Of a stretch of 60,014 bases of DNA, positions 44,270 through 54,513 are shown one piece after another. A program made the position numbers and the translations under genes. The stretch lies in assembly GCA_913060815.1 (NCBI GenBank), contig CAJXSZ010000019.1, positions 1-60,014 of the forward strand, read 5' to 3'. The notes below the pieces were generated by a model. That model saw nothing but the letters and a program-made list of their open reading frames with translations, had not been told where the DNA came from and searched no databases. The DNA comes from an uncultured Sulfitobacter sp. (GTDB lineage Bacteria > Pseudomonadota > Alphaproteobacteria > Rhodobacterales > Rhodobacteraceae). Every line of letters starts with the position of its first letter. Within the stretch, counting starts at the first letter, position 1.

Positions 44270-44458
44270 TTAGCCTTTTTCTTCGATGATCTCGACCATG
44301 TGGCTGACCTTGCGAACCATGCCGCGGACGGAAGGTGTGTCTTCCAGCTCACGGGTGCGGTGCATTTTGTTCAGGCCGAGGCCAACAAGTGTGGCGCGCT
44401 GGTCTGCGGGGCGACGAATCGGGGAGCCGATCTGTTTTACGACGATAGTCTTGGCCAT
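44270..44458 (-). CDS. rpmD: 50S ribosomal protein L30
   Basis: A 62-residue L30 ([34 protein letters not shown]). Usual size. Begins 2 nt after rpsE. Confidence 0.97.
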   Translation of the reverse strand: MAKTIVVKQIGSPIRRPADQRATLVGLGLNKMHRTRELEDTPSVRGMVRKVSHMVEIIEEKG

Positions 44459-44460
44459 GC

Positions 44461-45042
44461 TTATGCCTCCTCAGCGGTTTGAGTGGACGTGTCAGCAGCA
44501 TCGTCACGCTTGGGCAGAATGTCGGCGACTTTCTTGCCGCGACGCTGTGCAACGGAGCGTGGTGACTGCTCTTTTTTCAATCCGTCCATGGTGGCGCGGA
44601 TCATGTTGTAGGGGTTCTGGGAGCCGATGGATTTGGACACAACATCCTTGACGCCGAGCATCTCGAACACGGCGCGCATAGGACCACCCGCAATAATACC
44701 GGTACCTTCTGGGGCTGTGCGCATGATCACTTTGCCCGCGCCATGACGGCCGGACATGTCGTGGTGCAGCGTGCGACCTTCGCGCAGTTGCACGCGGATC
44801 ATCTGGCGCTTTGCCTGCTCGGTGGCTTTGCGAATGGCCTCGGGGACCTCTTTCGCTTTACCTTTACCAAAGCCTACGCGGCCTTTCTGGTCGCCTACGA
44901 CGACGAGAGCAGCAAAACCAAAGCGCTTACCGCCTTTTACAGTTTTGGATACGCGGTTGATCGCGACCAGACGGTCAGCGAATTCGGGCGCTTCGTCGCG
45001 CTGGTTGCGGCGGTTACCGCCACGGTTGTCATCTCTGGCCAT
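44461..45042 (-). CDS. rpsE: 30S ribosomal protein S5
   Basis: A 193-residue S5 with [20 protein letters not shown], the double-stranded-RNA fold, and [20 protein letters not shown]. An in-frame start further upstream (45084) is rejected because MARDDNRGG is the conserved N-terminus and has GGAGG upstream. The C-terminal tail is acidic/Thr-rich. Confidence 0.97.
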   Translation of the reverse strand: MARDDNRGGNRRNQRDEAPEFADRLVAINRVSKTVKGGKRFGFAALVVVGDQKGRVGFGKGKAKEVPEAIRKATEQAKRQMIRVQLREGRTLHHDMSGRHGAGKVIMRTAPEGTGIIAGGPMRAVFEMLGVKDVVSKSIGSQNPYNMIRATMDGLKKEQSPRSVAQRRGKKVADILPKRDDAADTSTQTAEEA

Positions 45043-45144
45043 GCTGGCCTCCTTAATCTGCGGGCGGGTGCCCTGTTGTCGCAACCCTTGGTGAGCGAGG
45101 CTCCCGGGTCATCGAGGGGGCACAACATGCGCCCCCTACAGTCT

Positions 45145-45504
45145 TTAGATTTTCAAACCACCTTCACGGGCGGCATCGGCCAAGGCCTTCACTTTACCGT
45201 GGAAGAGGAAACCGCCACGATCGAAGTAGGCCGTTTCAACGCCCGCCTTCTTCGCGCGCTCGGCGATTGCCGTGCCCACTTTTGTCGCGGCTTCGACGTT
45301 GTTTTTGCCAACCACACCAAGATCCTTCTCGAGCGTGGATGCAGAAGCGACTGTTACGCCGTTCACATCGTCGATCAGCTGAACGCTGATGTTCTTGTTG
45401 GAGCGGTGCACGGAGAGGCGCATGCGCCCACGGTTCGTGCGACGAAGTTTGTTCCGAACGCGCAAGCGGCGTTTGATGAACAGTTGTCTTTTGCTGTTTG
45501 CCAT
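45145..45504 (-). CDS. rplR: 50S ribosomal protein L18
   Basis: A 119-residue L18 ([40 protein letters not shown]), the 5S rRNA binder. Followed by a 100-nt gap holding a GGGGGC/GCCCCC hairpin before rpsE. Confidence 0.98.
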   Translation of the reverse strand: MANSKRQLFIKRRLRVRNKLRRTNRGRMRLSVHRSNKNISVQLIDDVNGVTVASASTLEKDLGVVGKNNVEAATKVGTAIAERAKKAGVETAYFDRGGFLFHGKVKALADAAREGGLKI

Positions 45505-45515
45505 TCTGTGCGTCC

Positions 45516-46049
45516 TTACTTCTTCTTGCCTTCTTTGCGGAAGACGAATTCACCCTTATAGCGGATGCCTTTGCCCTTATAGGGCTCGGGCTTGCGCCAT
45601 GCGCGGATGTTCGCAGCGACTTGACCAACAAGCTGTTCGTCAATGCCTTCCACAACGATTTCGGTCTGCTTTGGCGCGGTTACAGTCACACCCTCGGGTG
45701 CGGTGTAATCGACGTCGTGGGACAGGCCGAGGTTGAGTTTCAATGTGTTGCCAGTCATGGCAGCACGGTAACCAACACCCTGGATTTCAAGCTCTTTCTT
45801 GAAACCATCGGTGACACCAGTGACCAAGTTCGCGATCATAGTGCGGCTCATGCCCCACTGCTGGCGCGCGCGCTTGGACTTACCGCGAGGAGTTACGCTT
45901 ACCGCGTTCTCTTCAACAGTCATGGTCACATCGTCGGTTGCTTTGAAGGTACGAACCCCTTTGGGGCCTTTCACTTCGATGGTCTGACCAGACACAGAGG
46001 CTGTTACACCGCTGGGCAGATCGACCGCTTTTTTACCAATACGAGACAT
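45516..46049 (-). CDS. rplF: 50S ribosomal protein L6
   Basis: A 177-residue L6 ([15 protein letters not shown] start; [40 protein letters not shown] near the end). Start set at the conserved MSRIGKK, with AAGGAG upstream. Confidence 0.98.
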   Translation of the reverse strand: MSRIGKKAVDLPSGVTASVSGQTIEVKGPKGVRTFKATDDVTMTVEENAVSVTPRGKSKRARQQWGMSRTMIANLVTGVTDGFKKELEIQGVGYRAAMTGNTLKLNLGLSHDVDYTAPEGVTVTAPKQTEIVVEGIDEQLVGQVAANIRAWRKPEPYKGKGIRYKGEFVFRKEGKKK

Positions 46050-46059
46050 CAAATTCTCC

Positions 46060-46452
46060 TTAGAATACGGTGCAGAGCACTTCGCCGCCAACATTGGCTG
46101 CGCGTGCGTTTGCGTCCGACATCACACCCCGTGGGGTGGAGACAATCGACACGCCGAGGCCCTGACGGACCGCTGGAATGTCTTGTGAGCCCATGTAGAC
46201 GCGGCGACCGGGCTTGGAGACCCGCTTCAGCTCGCGAATAACAGGTTCGCCTTCGTAATACTTGAGGCTGATCTCGATGGCGGGGTGGCCGTCGGCGCCC
46301 GTCATCTTCTCATAGCCGCGAATATAGCCTTCGTCGGCCAGCACATCGAGCACCCATGCGCGCAGCTTGGAAGCTGGTGTCATGACTGTGGATTTGCCGC
46401 GAAGTTGGCTGTTGCGGATGCGTGTCAGCATATCTGCGATAGGATCGGTCAT
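46060..46452 (-). CDS. rpsH: 30S ribosomal protein S8
   Basis: A 130-residue S8 ([20 protein letters not shown]; ending [20 protein letters not shown]). In other bacteria S8 represses the spc mRNA; no such site is obvious here. Confidence 0.98.
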   Translation of the reverse strand: MTDPIADMLTRIRNSQLRGKSTVMTPASKLRAWVLDVLADEGYIRGYEKMTGADGHPAIEISLKYYEGEPVIRELKRVSKPGRRVYMGSQDIPAVRQGLGVSIVSTPRGVMSDANARAANVGGEVLCTVF

Positions 46453-46466
46453 ATCAATATGCTCCC

Positions 46467-46772
46467 TTACCAGCTCGACTTGACCATGCCCGGGATCTGG
46501 CCTGCGGAGCCGAGATCACGAAGCGCGATACGCGAGATTTTCAATTTGCGGTAATACGCGTGTGGACGACCTGTCAGCTGGCAACGGTTGTGCAAACGCA
46601 CAGCCGAAGAGTTGCGTGGCAGTTTCGCCAAGTCGAGGGTCGCGCGAAAACGCTCTTCCATCGGCTTTGTCTCGTCGCTGATGATTGCTTTCAGCGCCGC
46701 ACGCTTGGAGGCGTATTTTTTGACCAGTGCTTCACGCTTCTTCTCGCGTGCGATCATGGATTTCTTAGCCAT
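46467..46772 (-). CDS. rpsN: 30S ribosomal protein S14
   Basis: A 101-residue, zinc-free S14 (no CxxC pairs), with [20 protein letters not shown] and ending [11 protein letters not shown]. Confidence 0.98.
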   Translation of the reverse strand: MAKKSMIAREKKREALVKKYASKRAALKAIISDETKPMEERFRATLDLAKLPRNSSAVRLHNRCQLTGRPHAYYRKLKISRIALRDLGSAGQIPGMVKSSW

Positions 46773-46790
46773 ATCTAATGTCCTTCCCGC

Positions 46791-47354
46791 TTACGAGTTG
46801 AAGGGCATGTTGAACAGTTTCAACATTGCCTTCGCTTCGGCGTCGGTTTTCGCAGTAGTTGCGATGATGATGTCCATGCCCCAGTTCTCGTCGATTTTAT
46901 CAAAATCGATTTCGGGGAACACGAGATGCTCTTTGAGGCCCATGGCATAGTTGCCGTTGCCGTCAAAGGATTTGCCGTTGATGCCGCGGAAGTCGCGGAT
47001 ACGGGGCATTGCAACCGTGATCAGACGATCAAGGAATTCATACATGCGGTCCGCGCGAAGTGTGACCTTCGCACCCATTGGCATTTCTTCCCGAACGCGG
47101 AAACCAGCGATGGATTTCTTGGCGATGGTTGTCATTGCTTTTTGACCGGCGATCAGTGTGAGGTCTTCCTGAGCGGATTTGGCCTTTTTGCTGTCACGGA
47201 CAGCAGCAGCACCACAACCGATGTTCAGGACGATCTTGTCCAGACGCGGGATTTGCATGTCGTTCTTGTAGCCGAACTCTTCTTTCAGCGCCGCACGGAT
47301 GCGGTCGTTGTAGTCGGCTTCGAGGCGGGGGGTATAAGCTGCGGTATCGAGCAT
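46791..47354 (-). CDS. rplE: 50S ribosomal protein L5
   Basis: A 187-residue L5 ([40 protein letters not shown]). Shares its first base with the last base of rplX. Contacts 5S rRNA and P-site tRNA. Confidence 0.98.
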   Translation of the reverse strand: MLDTAAYTPRLEADYNDRIRAALKEEFGYKNDMQIPRLDKIVLNIGCGAAAVRDSKKAKSAQEDLTLIAGQKAMTTIAKKSIAGFRVREEMPMGAKVTLRADRMYEFLDRLITVAMPRIRDFRGINGKSFDGNGNYAMGLKEHLVFPEIDFDKIDENWGMDIIIATTAKTDAEAKAMLKLFNMPFNS

Positions 47355-47659
47355 CAGATGACATCCCCTGTTGTTTTGGCGAAGCGCACTTTGTTTTCGC
47401 CGTCCATTTTAAAGCCAACACGCGAAGGCTTGCCGTTGGCATCCTTGATCGCGAGGTTGCTCAGGTCCATCGGCATCGACTTGGGGATGCGACCACCTTG
47501 TGAGTCTTGTGACTGGCGCGTGGCGCGGACGTAAACGTTTACACCCTCGACAACAGCTTTGTTGGATTTTGGATCAACAGAGGTAATCTTACCCTCTTTG
47601 CCTTTATCCTTGCCGGCCAGAACGATGACAGTGTCACCTTTTTTAAGCTTAGCAGCCAT
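47354..47659 (-). CDS. rplX: 50S ribosomal protein L24
   Basis: A 101-residue L24 with the KOW motif ([20 protein letters not shown]). Follows rplN by 2 nt and overlaps rplE by one. Confidence 0.98.
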   Translation of the reverse strand: MAAKLKKGDTVIVLAGKDKGKEGKITSVDPKSNKAVVEGVNVYVRATRQSQDSQGGRIPKSMPMDLSNLAIKDANGKPSRVGFKMDGENKVRFAKTTGDVI

Positions 47660-47661
47660 GG

Positions 47662-48030
47662 TTACAGCACCTCCGGAGCGAGTGAGATGATTTTCATGAA
47701 GTTTTTGCCGCGCAATTCACGAACAACTGGCCCAAAAATCCGCGTGCCTACAGGCTCGTTGGAGTTATTGAGGATAACTGCTGCGTTGCGGTCAAAACGA
47801 ATGGCGGTGCCATCGTCACGACGAACTTCTTTTGCGGTACGAACGACGACGGCCTTACGGACGTCACCCTTCTTTACACGGCCGCGTGGAATGGCTTCCT
47901 TGACCGAGACGACAATGATGTCGCCTACGGATGCGTACTTACGCTTGGAACCACCCAGGACCTTGATGCACTGAACGCGGCGAGCGCCACTGTTGTCAGC
48001 AACATCCAGGTTGGTCTGCATCTGGATCAT
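47662..48030 (-). CDS. rplN: 50S ribosomal protein L14
   Basis: A 122-residue L14 ([40 protein letters not shown]). The 113-nt gap from rpsQ contains a hairpin (ACGCAG/CTGCGT, about 48110-48137). Confidence 0.98.
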   Translation of the reverse strand: MIQMQTNLDVADNSGARRVQCIKVLGGSKRKYASVGDIIVVSVKEAIPRGRVKKGDVRKAVVVRTAKEVRRDDGTAIRFDRNAAVILNNSNEPVGTRIFGPVVRELRGKNFMKIISLAPEVL

Positions 48031-48143
48031 TTGGTTTCTCCCGACCTGTAGGGGGCGATGCGTGCCTGATCCCTAGGGTTTCGATTAATATTGCTATCCG
48101 GAATGGATAACGCAGCCGCCCCTAAGGGTGACTGCGTGAACGA

Positions 48144-48380
48144 TCATGCTTCCGCAGTGATCACTTCCCAACGTTTGGTTTTGGATCGTGGTGCACATTC
48201 AATGATGCGGACCTGCTGGCCCACTTTGAATGTGTTGTTCTCATCGTGCGCCCGATATTTCTTGGACTTACGAATGGTCTTCTTCAGAACCGGATGAGTA
48301 AAGCGACGCTCTACGGATACGGTGACTGTCTGTTCGTTGGCGTCCGAGGTTACGGTGCCTGTCAGGATACGCTTTGGCAT
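48144..48380 (-). CDS. rpsQ: 30S ribosomal protein S17
   Basis: A 78-residue S17 ([39 protein letters not shown]). Follows rpmC after 15 nt. Confidence 0.98.
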   Translation of the reverse strand: MPKRILTGTVTSDANEQTVTVSVERRFTHPVLKKTIRKSKKYRAHDENNTFKVGQQVRIIECAPRSKTKRWEVITAEA

Positions 48381-48395
48381 TCTACTAAGCTCCTC

Positions 48396-48602
48396 TTACG
48401 CGTCTGTTGCAGCGGATGCTGCTTTTTGGTTCAAAACTGTTTTCACGCGGGCAACGTCACGTTTGACGGAGCGAAGACGCGAAGGGTTTTCCAGCTGGCC
48501 AGTGGCTTGCTGGAAACGCAGGTTGAACGCTTCTTTTTTCAGGTTAACAAGCTCGTCGCGGAGCTGGTCCGGCGTCTTGTCGTGCAATTCGTTGGCTTTC
48601 AT
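48396..48602 (-). CDS. rpmC: 50S ribosomal protein L29
   Basis: A 68-residue L29 ([35 protein letters not shown]). In most genomes it follows rplP within a few bases; here 3.2 kb of other genes lie between, and it has its own candidate promoter. Confidence 0.98.
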   Translation of the reverse strand: MKANELHDKTPDQLRDELVNLKKEAFNLRFQQATGQLENPSRLRSVKRDVARVKTVLNQKAASAATDA

Positions 48603-48683
48603 GCCGCTTCCTTTTCAACATCACGAGAAGGCTGCGCGCGCGCATGACCCTGATTCCCGTGGAGTACATGGGTAGAGAGGGCC

Positions 48684-48711
48684 GTTTAGGCGCATTCAGG
48701 CCCCCACGCAA
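48684..48711 (-). promoter_or_regulatory. Candidate promoter of rpmC-rpsQ-rplN...rpmD
   Basis: Minus strand: -35 TTGCGT (48706-48711), 17-nt spacer, -10 TAAACG. Same layout as the rpsJ and rplO promoters, with a weaker -10. It lies between the methyltransferase stop and rpmC. Confidence 0.55.
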
Positions 48712-48729
48712 CCCCCTAATCGCGACAGT

Positions 48730-49392
48730 CTATTTCTTGGGTGTGCGTAGCATCTCGATGCCCACCGCCTCTGCCGAGAAGCTGATGTATTGGTAGTCGC
48801 CCTCGGACAGCGTTTCGGTCAGGGCCTTGTATTCATGGTGCCGCCAACCCGGGTAGCCGTAAAGCTCATCGAAGAGGATCACAGTCCCCTTGCGCAGCCT
48901 GCTCTTGACCGCCTCGAGCGCATAGGCCGTAGGGGTATAGGTGTCCATATCCATGTGAATGAAGGCAAACGGCGCTTTACCATTAGCCTTGAGGTAGCCC
49001 GGCAGCGTGTCTTGCACCCAACCCTCCTCGAAGGCGACATTGTCAGGCACCTCGGGCAGCTTGCCCTTTGTCGAGAACGCCCCGGCCTGACGGCCTGTGT
49101 GCATGCCGGTCCAGTCCTCCTCCAACCCCTCGAAGCTATCAAAGCCTGTAAGGGTCAGATCATGCTCTCCCAGAACCTCACCGAAGGTGCGGCAACCGTC
49201 CCCCTTGGCGACACCGAACTCGACATAAAGCCCTCCTTCGATTTCGTTCTTGATTGCGCGACGCACGTTATAAAGGCGCTGCTGCTTTTTGTTGCGAAAC
49301 AGCATGGCCTGTTCCATGTGATCGCGGAAATGCTCAAAGCTCTCGCGCTTGGAGGCCTCAAGAAGGAAAGTCATCGGGTTCTGGTCGAGCAT
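48730..49392 (-). CDS. TylF/macrocin O-methyltransferase-like SAM-dependent methyltransferase
   Basis: A 220-residue class I methyltransferase of the TylF/MycF type: SAM-binding YVEFGVAKGDGCRTFGEVLG, metal/catalytic region FIHMDMDTYTPTAYALEAVK, and VILFDELYGYPGWRHHEYKA. Relatives methylate sugar hydroxyls of macrolides, but many are cellular proteins near sugar-modifying genes. AGGA 7 nt before the ATG. First gene encountered after rpmC in the 3.2-kb insertion. Confidence 0.85.
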   Translation of the reverse strand: MLDQNPMTFLLEASKRESFEHFRDHMEQAMLFRNKKQQRLYNVRRAIKNEIEGGLYVEFGVAKGDGCRTFGEVLGEHDLTLTGFDSFEGLEEDWTGMHTGRQAGAFSTKGKLPEVPDNVAFEEGWVQDTLPGYLKANGKAPFAFIHMDMDTYTPTAYALEAVKSRLRKGTVILFDELYGYPGWRHHEYKALTETLSEGDYQYISFSAEAVGIEMLRTPKK

Positions 49393-49561
49393 GGGTTTGT
49401 CCTGCCTGTTATGTACTGCTTTTGAAGCGACCCTAGCACGACGGAGCGCGCAGCGGTAAATCGGGCGTTTCAGCTGGCGTGAAAAAAGCAGCGGAATGCG
49501 GCAAAGATGTCAAAGGTACTGGCACTGGCGCACCGCCACGTGGCGCGCTAGACACCTCTGT

Positions 49562-50170
49562 ATGACACATATCAAATCCCTCTTCGTGACCCGCCTGTAC
49601 CAAGCGCCCTTGGGCGACATCGACACTGCCGAGCTGGAGGCGTCGTGCTACTCTATCGCGGAGGATGACGAGGCCGGGCAGGAATGGTGTGAGGAGAACG
49701 GGTTTCCGGGCTATACGTCCTATGCATCATTGACGGATCTTGGCTGGCGCTTTCCGATTTTTGCCGATGTGATCAAAGCGATCGAAAGCCATGTGGCGGC
49801 ATTTGCAGCAGATCTGGAGCTTGATCTGGACGGGCGGGAGCTGAAGCTGGAAGACATCTGGATCAACATCCTGCCCGAAGGCGGCACCCATTCGGGCCAC
49901 ATCCACCCGCATTCGGTGATTTCAGGCACGACCTATGTCGCGATGCCCGAGGGGGCGAGTGCGATCAAATTCGAAGACCCGCGTCTGCCCATGATGATGG
50001 CGGCCCCTGCCCGTCTGAAAGACGCGCGCGAGGAGTTGCGCACCTTTGCCTATGTTGCCCCTGCGGTGGGCGATGTGCTTTTATGGGAGAGCTTCATTCG
50101 CCATGAGGTGCCGATGAACATGAGCGAGGAAGACCGGATTTCAGTATCGTTCAACTACGCTTGGGCCTAA
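49562..50170 (+). CDS. Putative 2-oxoglutarate-Fe(II) oxygenase (TIGR02466-like)
   Basis: A 202-residue protein starting MTHIKSLFVTRLYQ. The jelly-roll iron motif appears as HSGHIHPHS, with the distal His in FIRHEVPMNM and the 2-oxoglutarate arginine in EDRISVSFNYAW. This pattern is that of TIGR02466-family oxygenases, whose substrates are unknown. It is the only plus-strand gene between 26.5 and 58.1 kb, and its 3' end overlaps DUF4188 tail to tail by 4 nt. Confidence 0.85.
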   Translation: MTHIKSLFVTRLYQAPLGDIDTAELEASCYSIAEDDEAGQEWCEENGFPGYTSYASLTDLGWRFPIFADVIKAIESHVAAFAADLELDLDGRELKLEDIWINILPEGGTHSGHIHPHSVISGTTYVAMPEGASAIKFEDPRLPMMMAAPARLKDAREELRTFAYVAPAVGDVLLWESFIRHEVPMNMSEEDRISVSFNYAWA

Positions 50171-50643
50171 TCACGGCCTAGGCGCTTGCGCGCACTGGCG
50201 GTTTTAGCGCTCGCGGGTACAAGCTTGCTCGCCTTGCCAAGACCGAACGGCGGCATGCCCGAATAGAGCGTCTCGTACTGGCCGCTTTGCACCAGAAATG
50301 TCTCGTGGAAAATTCCGACAGCGCCGCGATCATCACGCATCGCTCTGTTAAAGGCGGACCAGGCAGGCAGGTGCGCGCGGTCACGGGCGGTGGCATAGGC
50401 CTCCAGATGCTCGAAGCTGCGCCAGTATTGCAGGACCAGGCCAAAGCCGATGTTGTTGTAGCCCAGAAATCCTGTCTCTTCTTTTGGGAGCTTGCTCAAC
50501 TCGGCCAGCATGCGCGGCATGGCGAACGTTGCAGGTATCCATTTATGCAGCATCCAAGGGCGGTTGATCCGCATGCCGATGATGAAGACAACGAAATCGC
50601 CCTCAATCTCGGCGATCATACGCTCGGGGATGACGCGGGCCAT
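50167..50643 (-). CDS. DUF4188 family protein
   Basis: A 158-residue DUF4188 protein (VVFIIGMRINRPWMLHKWIP; QYWRSFEHLEAYATARDRAH; GIFHETFLV). The fold is a dimeric alpha-beta barrel like monooxygenase-like small proteins; function unknown. It follows the 67-residue gene with a 1-nt gap, indicating a two-gene unit. Confidence 0.85.
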   Translation of the reverse strand: MARVIPERMIAEIEGDFVVFIIGMRINRPWMLHKWIPATFAMPRMLAELSKLPKEETGFLGYNNIGFGLVLQYWRSFEHLEAYATARDRAHLPAWSAFNRAMRDDRGAVGIFHETFLVQSGQYETLYSGMPPFGLGKASKLVPASAKTASARKRLGRD

Positions 50644-50644
50644 G

Positions 50645-50848
50645 CTACTTCGGCGCCTTTTTCCGCGCCTCTTCCTGCTCCTTGACCAAAGCCTTCTCCT
50701 CCTTGGTCATCTTGTTGCCCCACTGGTTGTTGGAGAGGCCAAGATCGGCAGGCATCGGCTTGGTCTTGCCCTTCTTGATCTCGCCGCCTTTGTTGAGGAA
50801 CTCCGCGATGAGGTCGGCGTCGGTGGTGGGTTTGGGGACGTGTTTCAT
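50645..50848 (-). CDS. Small charged protein of unknown function
   Basis: A 67-residue, Lys-rich protein (MKHVPKPTTDADLIAEFLNK; MPADLGLSNNQWGNKMTKEE). It lacks membrane segments and looks partly disordered with a helical KEEKALVKEQEEARKK tail. No function is known to me. ATG preceded by GGGAGG-like sequence (CCTCCC on plus at 50850-50856). Coupled to DUF4188. Confidence 0.7.
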   Translation of the reverse strand: MKHVPKPTTDADLIAEFLNKGGEIKKGKTKPMPADLGLSNNQWGNKMTKEEKALVKEQEEARKKAPK

Positions 50849-50963
50849 GGGAGGGGCGTCCTTTGTGTGACTTTAGTAGAGATTAGCTGCCTCTTCGCTC
50901 AATATCCAGAGCAACCATAGAATGCAGTACTATCTGTTGAGCGCCGCGATACAACTTAAGCCG

Positions 50964-51677
50964 CTATTCCTCCTCAATGACAAGCCGCTCTGCAGCCTGC
51001 CCAAGTAGGCCGGCCAAAATATCAGCTCTCGTTTGTTCTATATTTACGTTGGGCATAGTTTTGAGATAGTGCCCAACTCGCTGAATCCTATTTTGAACAC
51101 GTCTGAGTCCGGTATCGTGCAGCGGACCTGCTTCAAACGCCAAATTTACCTTGTCCAAAGAGCTCTTGCTACGATGTGCCATGTTGTTTCTGGCAGCGAT
51201 TGTCGCATCAACTACTGCTCTATCTCTTGCTGATAGCGCTACGAAAGCCTCACAGTGCAAAGGTACAAGCCACTGCCTTGCTTGAGTTTCTATAGCAGAA
51301 TAGTCTGGAAATGAGACATTGCGCCCATTCGGATCAAGAACCTCCTTCAATTCTTGTTTGCTCAAGTGCTTTCGCCGCTTGAATTCACCAAATTTAGCAA
51401 ATGCCCTTCCTGCTTTACTGTTATTAGCAAAAGAGTGTTTCACACTGCTTTCAAGGTGATCCATTACCTTCGAACAGTCTCTATTTGCATAGGCAAGGAT
51501 AAGGTCGTTGATGAAGCCTTCAAACATCACTCCGACAGAAAGAACGAAATTCTCTGTAGCAATTTTTCGCTGCTGTCCTCTCTTCAATTTGTTCCAAGAA
51601 CTATCGTAATAATCCGACTGTTCTTCCAATTGGGCTTCAAAATCCCATAGAACGTCATGTGGTGAAATTTTTCTCAT
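50964..51677 (-). CDS. HEPN-domain protein, RiboL-PSP-HEPN/MAE_28990-like
   Basis: A 237-residue protein, visibly AT-richer than its neighbours. A central HEPN-like helical bundle contains VGVMFEGFINDLILAYANRD and ends in an RX4H motif (R163-NNMA-H168), the catalytic motif of HEPN ribonucleases. Such domains occur in toxin-antitoxin, anti-phage and RNA-cutting systems. No antitoxin (MNT nucleotidyltransferase) or phage-defence partner is adjacent. It stands in the ribosomal cluster between the rplP terminator and the small gene. The ribosome-binding site is weak. Alternative: a non-catalytic RNA-binding HEPN protein. Confidence 0.65.
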   Translation of the reverse strand: MRKISPHDVLWDFEAQLEEQSDYYDSSWNKLKRGQQRKIATENFVLSVGVMFEGFINDLILAYANRDCSKVMDHLESSVKHSFANNSKAGRAFAKFGEFKRRKHLSKQELKEVLDPNGRNVSFPDYSAIETQARQWLVPLHCEAFVALSARDRAVVDATIAARNNMAHRSKSSLDKVNLAFEAGPLHDTGLRRVQNRIQRVGHYLKTMPNVNIEQTRADILAGLLGQAAERLVIEEE

Positions 51678-51730
51678 CGTATTCCAATCTGCCTAGATGG
51701 CAGATGCTATACGCTTGCACCGGAAATAAA

Positions 51731-51765
51731 AAAAGCCCCCGCCGTTCATCACAGCGGGGGCTTTT
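51731..51765 (-). terminator. Strong intrinsic terminator after rplP
   Basis: Minus strand: AAAAGCCCCCGC pairs perfectly with GCGGGGGCTTTT (12 bp, 11-nt loop) and runs into TTTTTTTATTT. It ends the rplB-rplP transcript before the HEPN gene. Confidence 0.93.
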
Positions 51766-51848
51766 CATTTTTAACGGGGCCGAAACGGGCATTTCTGCGA
51801 AATACCCTGCCTCCAGCTCGACAGCACCCGCTTACGCGGGTGCGTCGG

Positions 51849-52262
51849 TTACCAGTCCTCGCGGACCACGACCCGTGTCTTGATCGGCAGCTTCATCGCG
51901 GCAAGGCGAAGCGCCTCACGGGCGATGTCGTCGTTGACGCCGTCGATTTCGAACATCACGCGGCCAGGCTTCACTTTACAGGCCCAGAAGTCCACGGAAC
52001 CTTTACCTTTACCCATCCGTACTTCGACGGGCTTGGAGGTGACAGGTACGTCTGGGAAGATACGGATCCAGACACGGCCCTGACGCTTCATGTGACGCGT
52101 CATGGCACGACGTGCGGCTTCGATCTGGCGTGCGGTTACACGCTCAGGCTGAAGCGCCTTCAGGCCGTAGGTGCCAAAGTTCAGGTCAGACCCGCCCTTT
52201 GCAAGACCCTTGATCGAGCCTTTGAACTGCTTACGGAATTTCGTACGTTTTGGCTGTAGCAT
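51849..52262 (-). CDS. rplP: 50S ribosomal protein L16
   Basis: A 137-residue L16 ([40 protein letters not shown]). Last ribosomal gene before the 3.2-kb interruption; normally rpmC would follow directly. Confidence 0.98.
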   Translation of the reverse strand: MLQPKRTKFRKQFKGSIKGLAKGGSDLNFGTYGLKALQPERVTARQIEAARRAMTRHMKRQGRVWIRIFPDVPVTSKPVEVRMGKGKGSVDFWACKVKPGRVMFEIDGVNDDIAREALRLAAMKLPIKTRVVVREDW

Positions 52263-52272
52263 GATCTACTCC

Positions 52273-52980
52273 TTAACGCCGACCGCCGGCACCACGAGGT
52301 GCTGGGCCGTCTTGCATTTCTTGTGCCTTGCGGTCACGGGCAGCGGGATCATGTTCCATGATCTCACCTTTGAAGATCCACGTCTTGATGCCGATGATGC
52401 CGTAGGCGGTCATGGCTTCAACGTGGGCATAGTCGATGTCCGCACGCAGTGTGTGCAAAGGCACGCGACCTTCACGGTACCATTCAGTACGCGCGATCTC
52501 GGCACCGCCAAGGCGGCCTGCGAGGTTCACACGGATACCAAGGGCACCCATACGCATGGCGTTCTGTACCGCACGCTTCATCGCGCGACGGAAGGACACA
52601 CGACGCTCGAGCTGCTGTGCAATGCTTTCCCCAACGAGGGCGGCATCCAGCTCGGGCTTACGCACTTCAACGATGTTGAGGTGCAACTCGGAGTCGGTGA
52701 ACGCGGCAAGTTTCTTGCGCAGACCTTCAATGTCTGCACCTTTCTTGCCGATGATCACACCAGGTCGTGCTGTGTGGATCGTAACGCGGCACTTTTTGTG
52801 CGGACGCTCGATGATCACACGGGAAATGCCCGCCTGATGACACTCTTTCTTGATGAAATCGCGGATTGCGAGGTCTTCAAGAAGAAGGTCACCGTAGTCT
52901 TTTGTATCGGCGTACCAGCGGCTGTCCCATGTACGGTTAACCTGAAGGCGCATGCCGATTGGATTGACTTTATTACCCAT
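52273..52980 (-). CDS. rpsC: 30S ribosomal protein S3
   Basis: A 235-residue S3 with a KH domain ([20 protein letters not shown]) and [20 protein letters not shown]. Ends in a short RGAGGRR tail. Shares one base with the rplV stop. Confidence 0.98.
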   Translation of the reverse strand: MGNKVNPIGMRLQVNRTWDSRWYADTKDYGDLLLEDLAIRDFIKKECHQAGISRVIIERPHKKCRVTIHTARPGVIIGKKGADIEGLRKKLAAFTDSELHLNIVEVRKPELDAALVGESIAQQLERRVSFRRAMKRAVQNAMRMGALGIRVNLAGRLGGAEIARTEWYREGRVPLHTLRADIDYAHVEAMTAYGIIGIKTWIFKGEIMEHDPAARDRKAQEMQDGPAPRGAGGRR

Positions 52981-53360
52981 TATGCTTGCTCCTCAACTTG
53001 GCGCACGACGATGGTGATCTCCGCAAAAGGCTTGAGGATCTTGCCGAAACGGCCACGCGCACGCGGACGACCGCGCTTGAGTGTCATGTTCTTGCCTACA
53101 TAGGCTTCGGCCACGATCAGCTCGTCTACGTCGAGGTTGTGGTTGTTCTCGCCATTGGCAATCGCGGACTGAAGGCATTTCTTCACGTCTACTGCGATCC
53201 GCTTTTTGGAGAAAGTCAGGTCCGTGAGGGCCTTGTCCACTTTCTTGCCACGGATCATTGCGGCAACGAGGTTGAGTTTCTGCGGTGACGTCTTGAGCAT
53301 GCGCAGCTTTGCACGTGCTTCATTGTCTGCCACGCGGCGGGGATTTTTATCCTTGCTCAT
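52980..53360 (-). CDS. rplV: 50S ribosomal protein L22
   Basis: A 126-residue L22 ([40 protein letters not shown]), lining the exit tunnel. Confidence 0.98.
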   Translation of the reverse strand: MSKDKNPRRVADNEARAKLRMLKTSPQKLNLVAAMIRGKKVDKALTDLTFSKKRIAVDVKKCLQSAIANGENNHNLDVDELIVAEAYVGKNMTLKRGRPRARGRFGKILKPFAEITIVVRQVEEQA

Positions 53361-53363
53361 GGC

Positions 53364-53642
53364 TTATTTCCGCTTCGCTTTTTTGTCGGCTGCATGGCCA
53401 TAATAGGTGCGGGTCGGCGAATACTCACCAAACTTCTGACCAATCATGTCCTCAGTGACGTTTACTGGGATATGCTTGTGACCGTTGTAGACGCCGAACG
53501 TCAGGCCAACAAACTGTGGGAGGATCGTGGAACGGCGCGACCAGATTTTGATCACTTCGTTGCGACCGCTCTCGCGGGAGGCTTCGGCCTTTTTGAGGAC
53601 ATAAGAGTCAACAAAAGGACCTTTCCATACTGAACGAGACAT
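53364..53642 (-). CDS. rpsS: 30S ribosomal protein S19
   Basis: A 92-residue S19 ([40 protein letters not shown]). 3 nt after rplB. Confidence 0.98.
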   Translation of the reverse strand: MSRSVWKGPFVDSYVLKKAEASRESGRNEVIKIWSRRSTILPQFVGLTFGVYNGHKHIPVNVTEDMIGQKFGEYSPTRTYYGHAADKKAKRK

Positions 53643-53645
53643 AAA

Positions 53646-54488
53646 TTAACGCCCCTTCTTCTTGGCGTGGCGTGAACGGATGATCAGTGCACTTGACGCT
53701 TTTTTCTTGTTCCGGGTTTTTGCACCCTTAGTCGGCTTGCCCCATGGGGTAACCGGATGACGACCACCAGAGGTCCGGCCTTCACCACCACCATGCGGGT
53801 GGTCGATCGGGTTCATAACGACACCACGAACACTCGGGCGGATGCCTTTGTGACGCATGCGGCCCGCTTTACCGTAGTTCTGGTTGGAGTTGTCGGGGTT
53901 GGACACGGCACCAACGGTGGCCATGCATTCCTGACGGACCAGACGCAGTTCGCCCGAAGACAAACGGATCTGGGCGTAGCCACCATCACGGCCAACAAAC
54001 TGAGCGTAGGTACCCGCAGCACGGGCGATCTGGCCGCCTTTGCCTGGCTTCATCTCGATGTTGTGGATGATTGTACCGATGGGCATGCCGGAGAATGGCA
54101 TTGCGTTGCCAGGCTTGATGTCGGCCTTGGCCGAAGCGATCACCTGATCGCCGACGGCGATACGCTGGGGCGCAAGGATATAGGCCTGCTCACCATCTTC
54201 ATATTTCACGAGCGCGATAAACGCGGTCCGGTTCGGGTCATATTCAATGCGCATGATCGTCGCGGTGACGTCCAGTTTGTTACGCTTGAAATCGACGATG
54301 CGGTAGAGGCGCTTTGCACCACCACCCTTGCGACGCATTGTGATCCGTCCGGTGTTGTTCCGTCCGCCGTGCTTGCTAAGTCCCTCAGTGAGGGCCTTGA
54401 CAGGGCGACCTTTCCAAAGCTCCGAACGGTCGATCAGTACCAGCCCACGCTGGCCTGGCGTCGTCGGTTTGTACGACTTGAGTGCCAT
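53646..54488 (-). CDS. rplB: 50S ribosomal protein L2
   Basis: A 280-residue L2, with [20 protein letters not shown] and the peptidyl-transferase-proximal [20 protein letters not shown]. It heads the second S10 segment and has its own promoter and a hairpin-rich leader, being separated from rplW by 1.2 kb. Confidence 0.98.
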   Translation of the reverse strand: MALKSYKPTTPGQRGLVLIDRSELWKGRPVKALTEGLSKHGGRNNTGRITMRRKGGGAKRLYRIVDFKRNKLDVTATIMRIEYDPNRTAFIALVKYEDGEQAYILAPQRIAVGDQVIASAKADIKPGNAMPFSGMPIGTIIHNIEMKPGKGGQIARAAGTYAQFVGRDGGYAQIRLSSGELRLVRQECMATVGAVSNPDNSNQNYGKAGRMRHKGIRPSVRGVVMNPIDHPHGGGEGRTSGGRHPVTPWGKPTKGAKTRNKKKASSALIIRSRHAKKKGR

Positions 54489-54513
54489 GTTCTCTGTCTT
54501 CCGTTTTGCTTAT

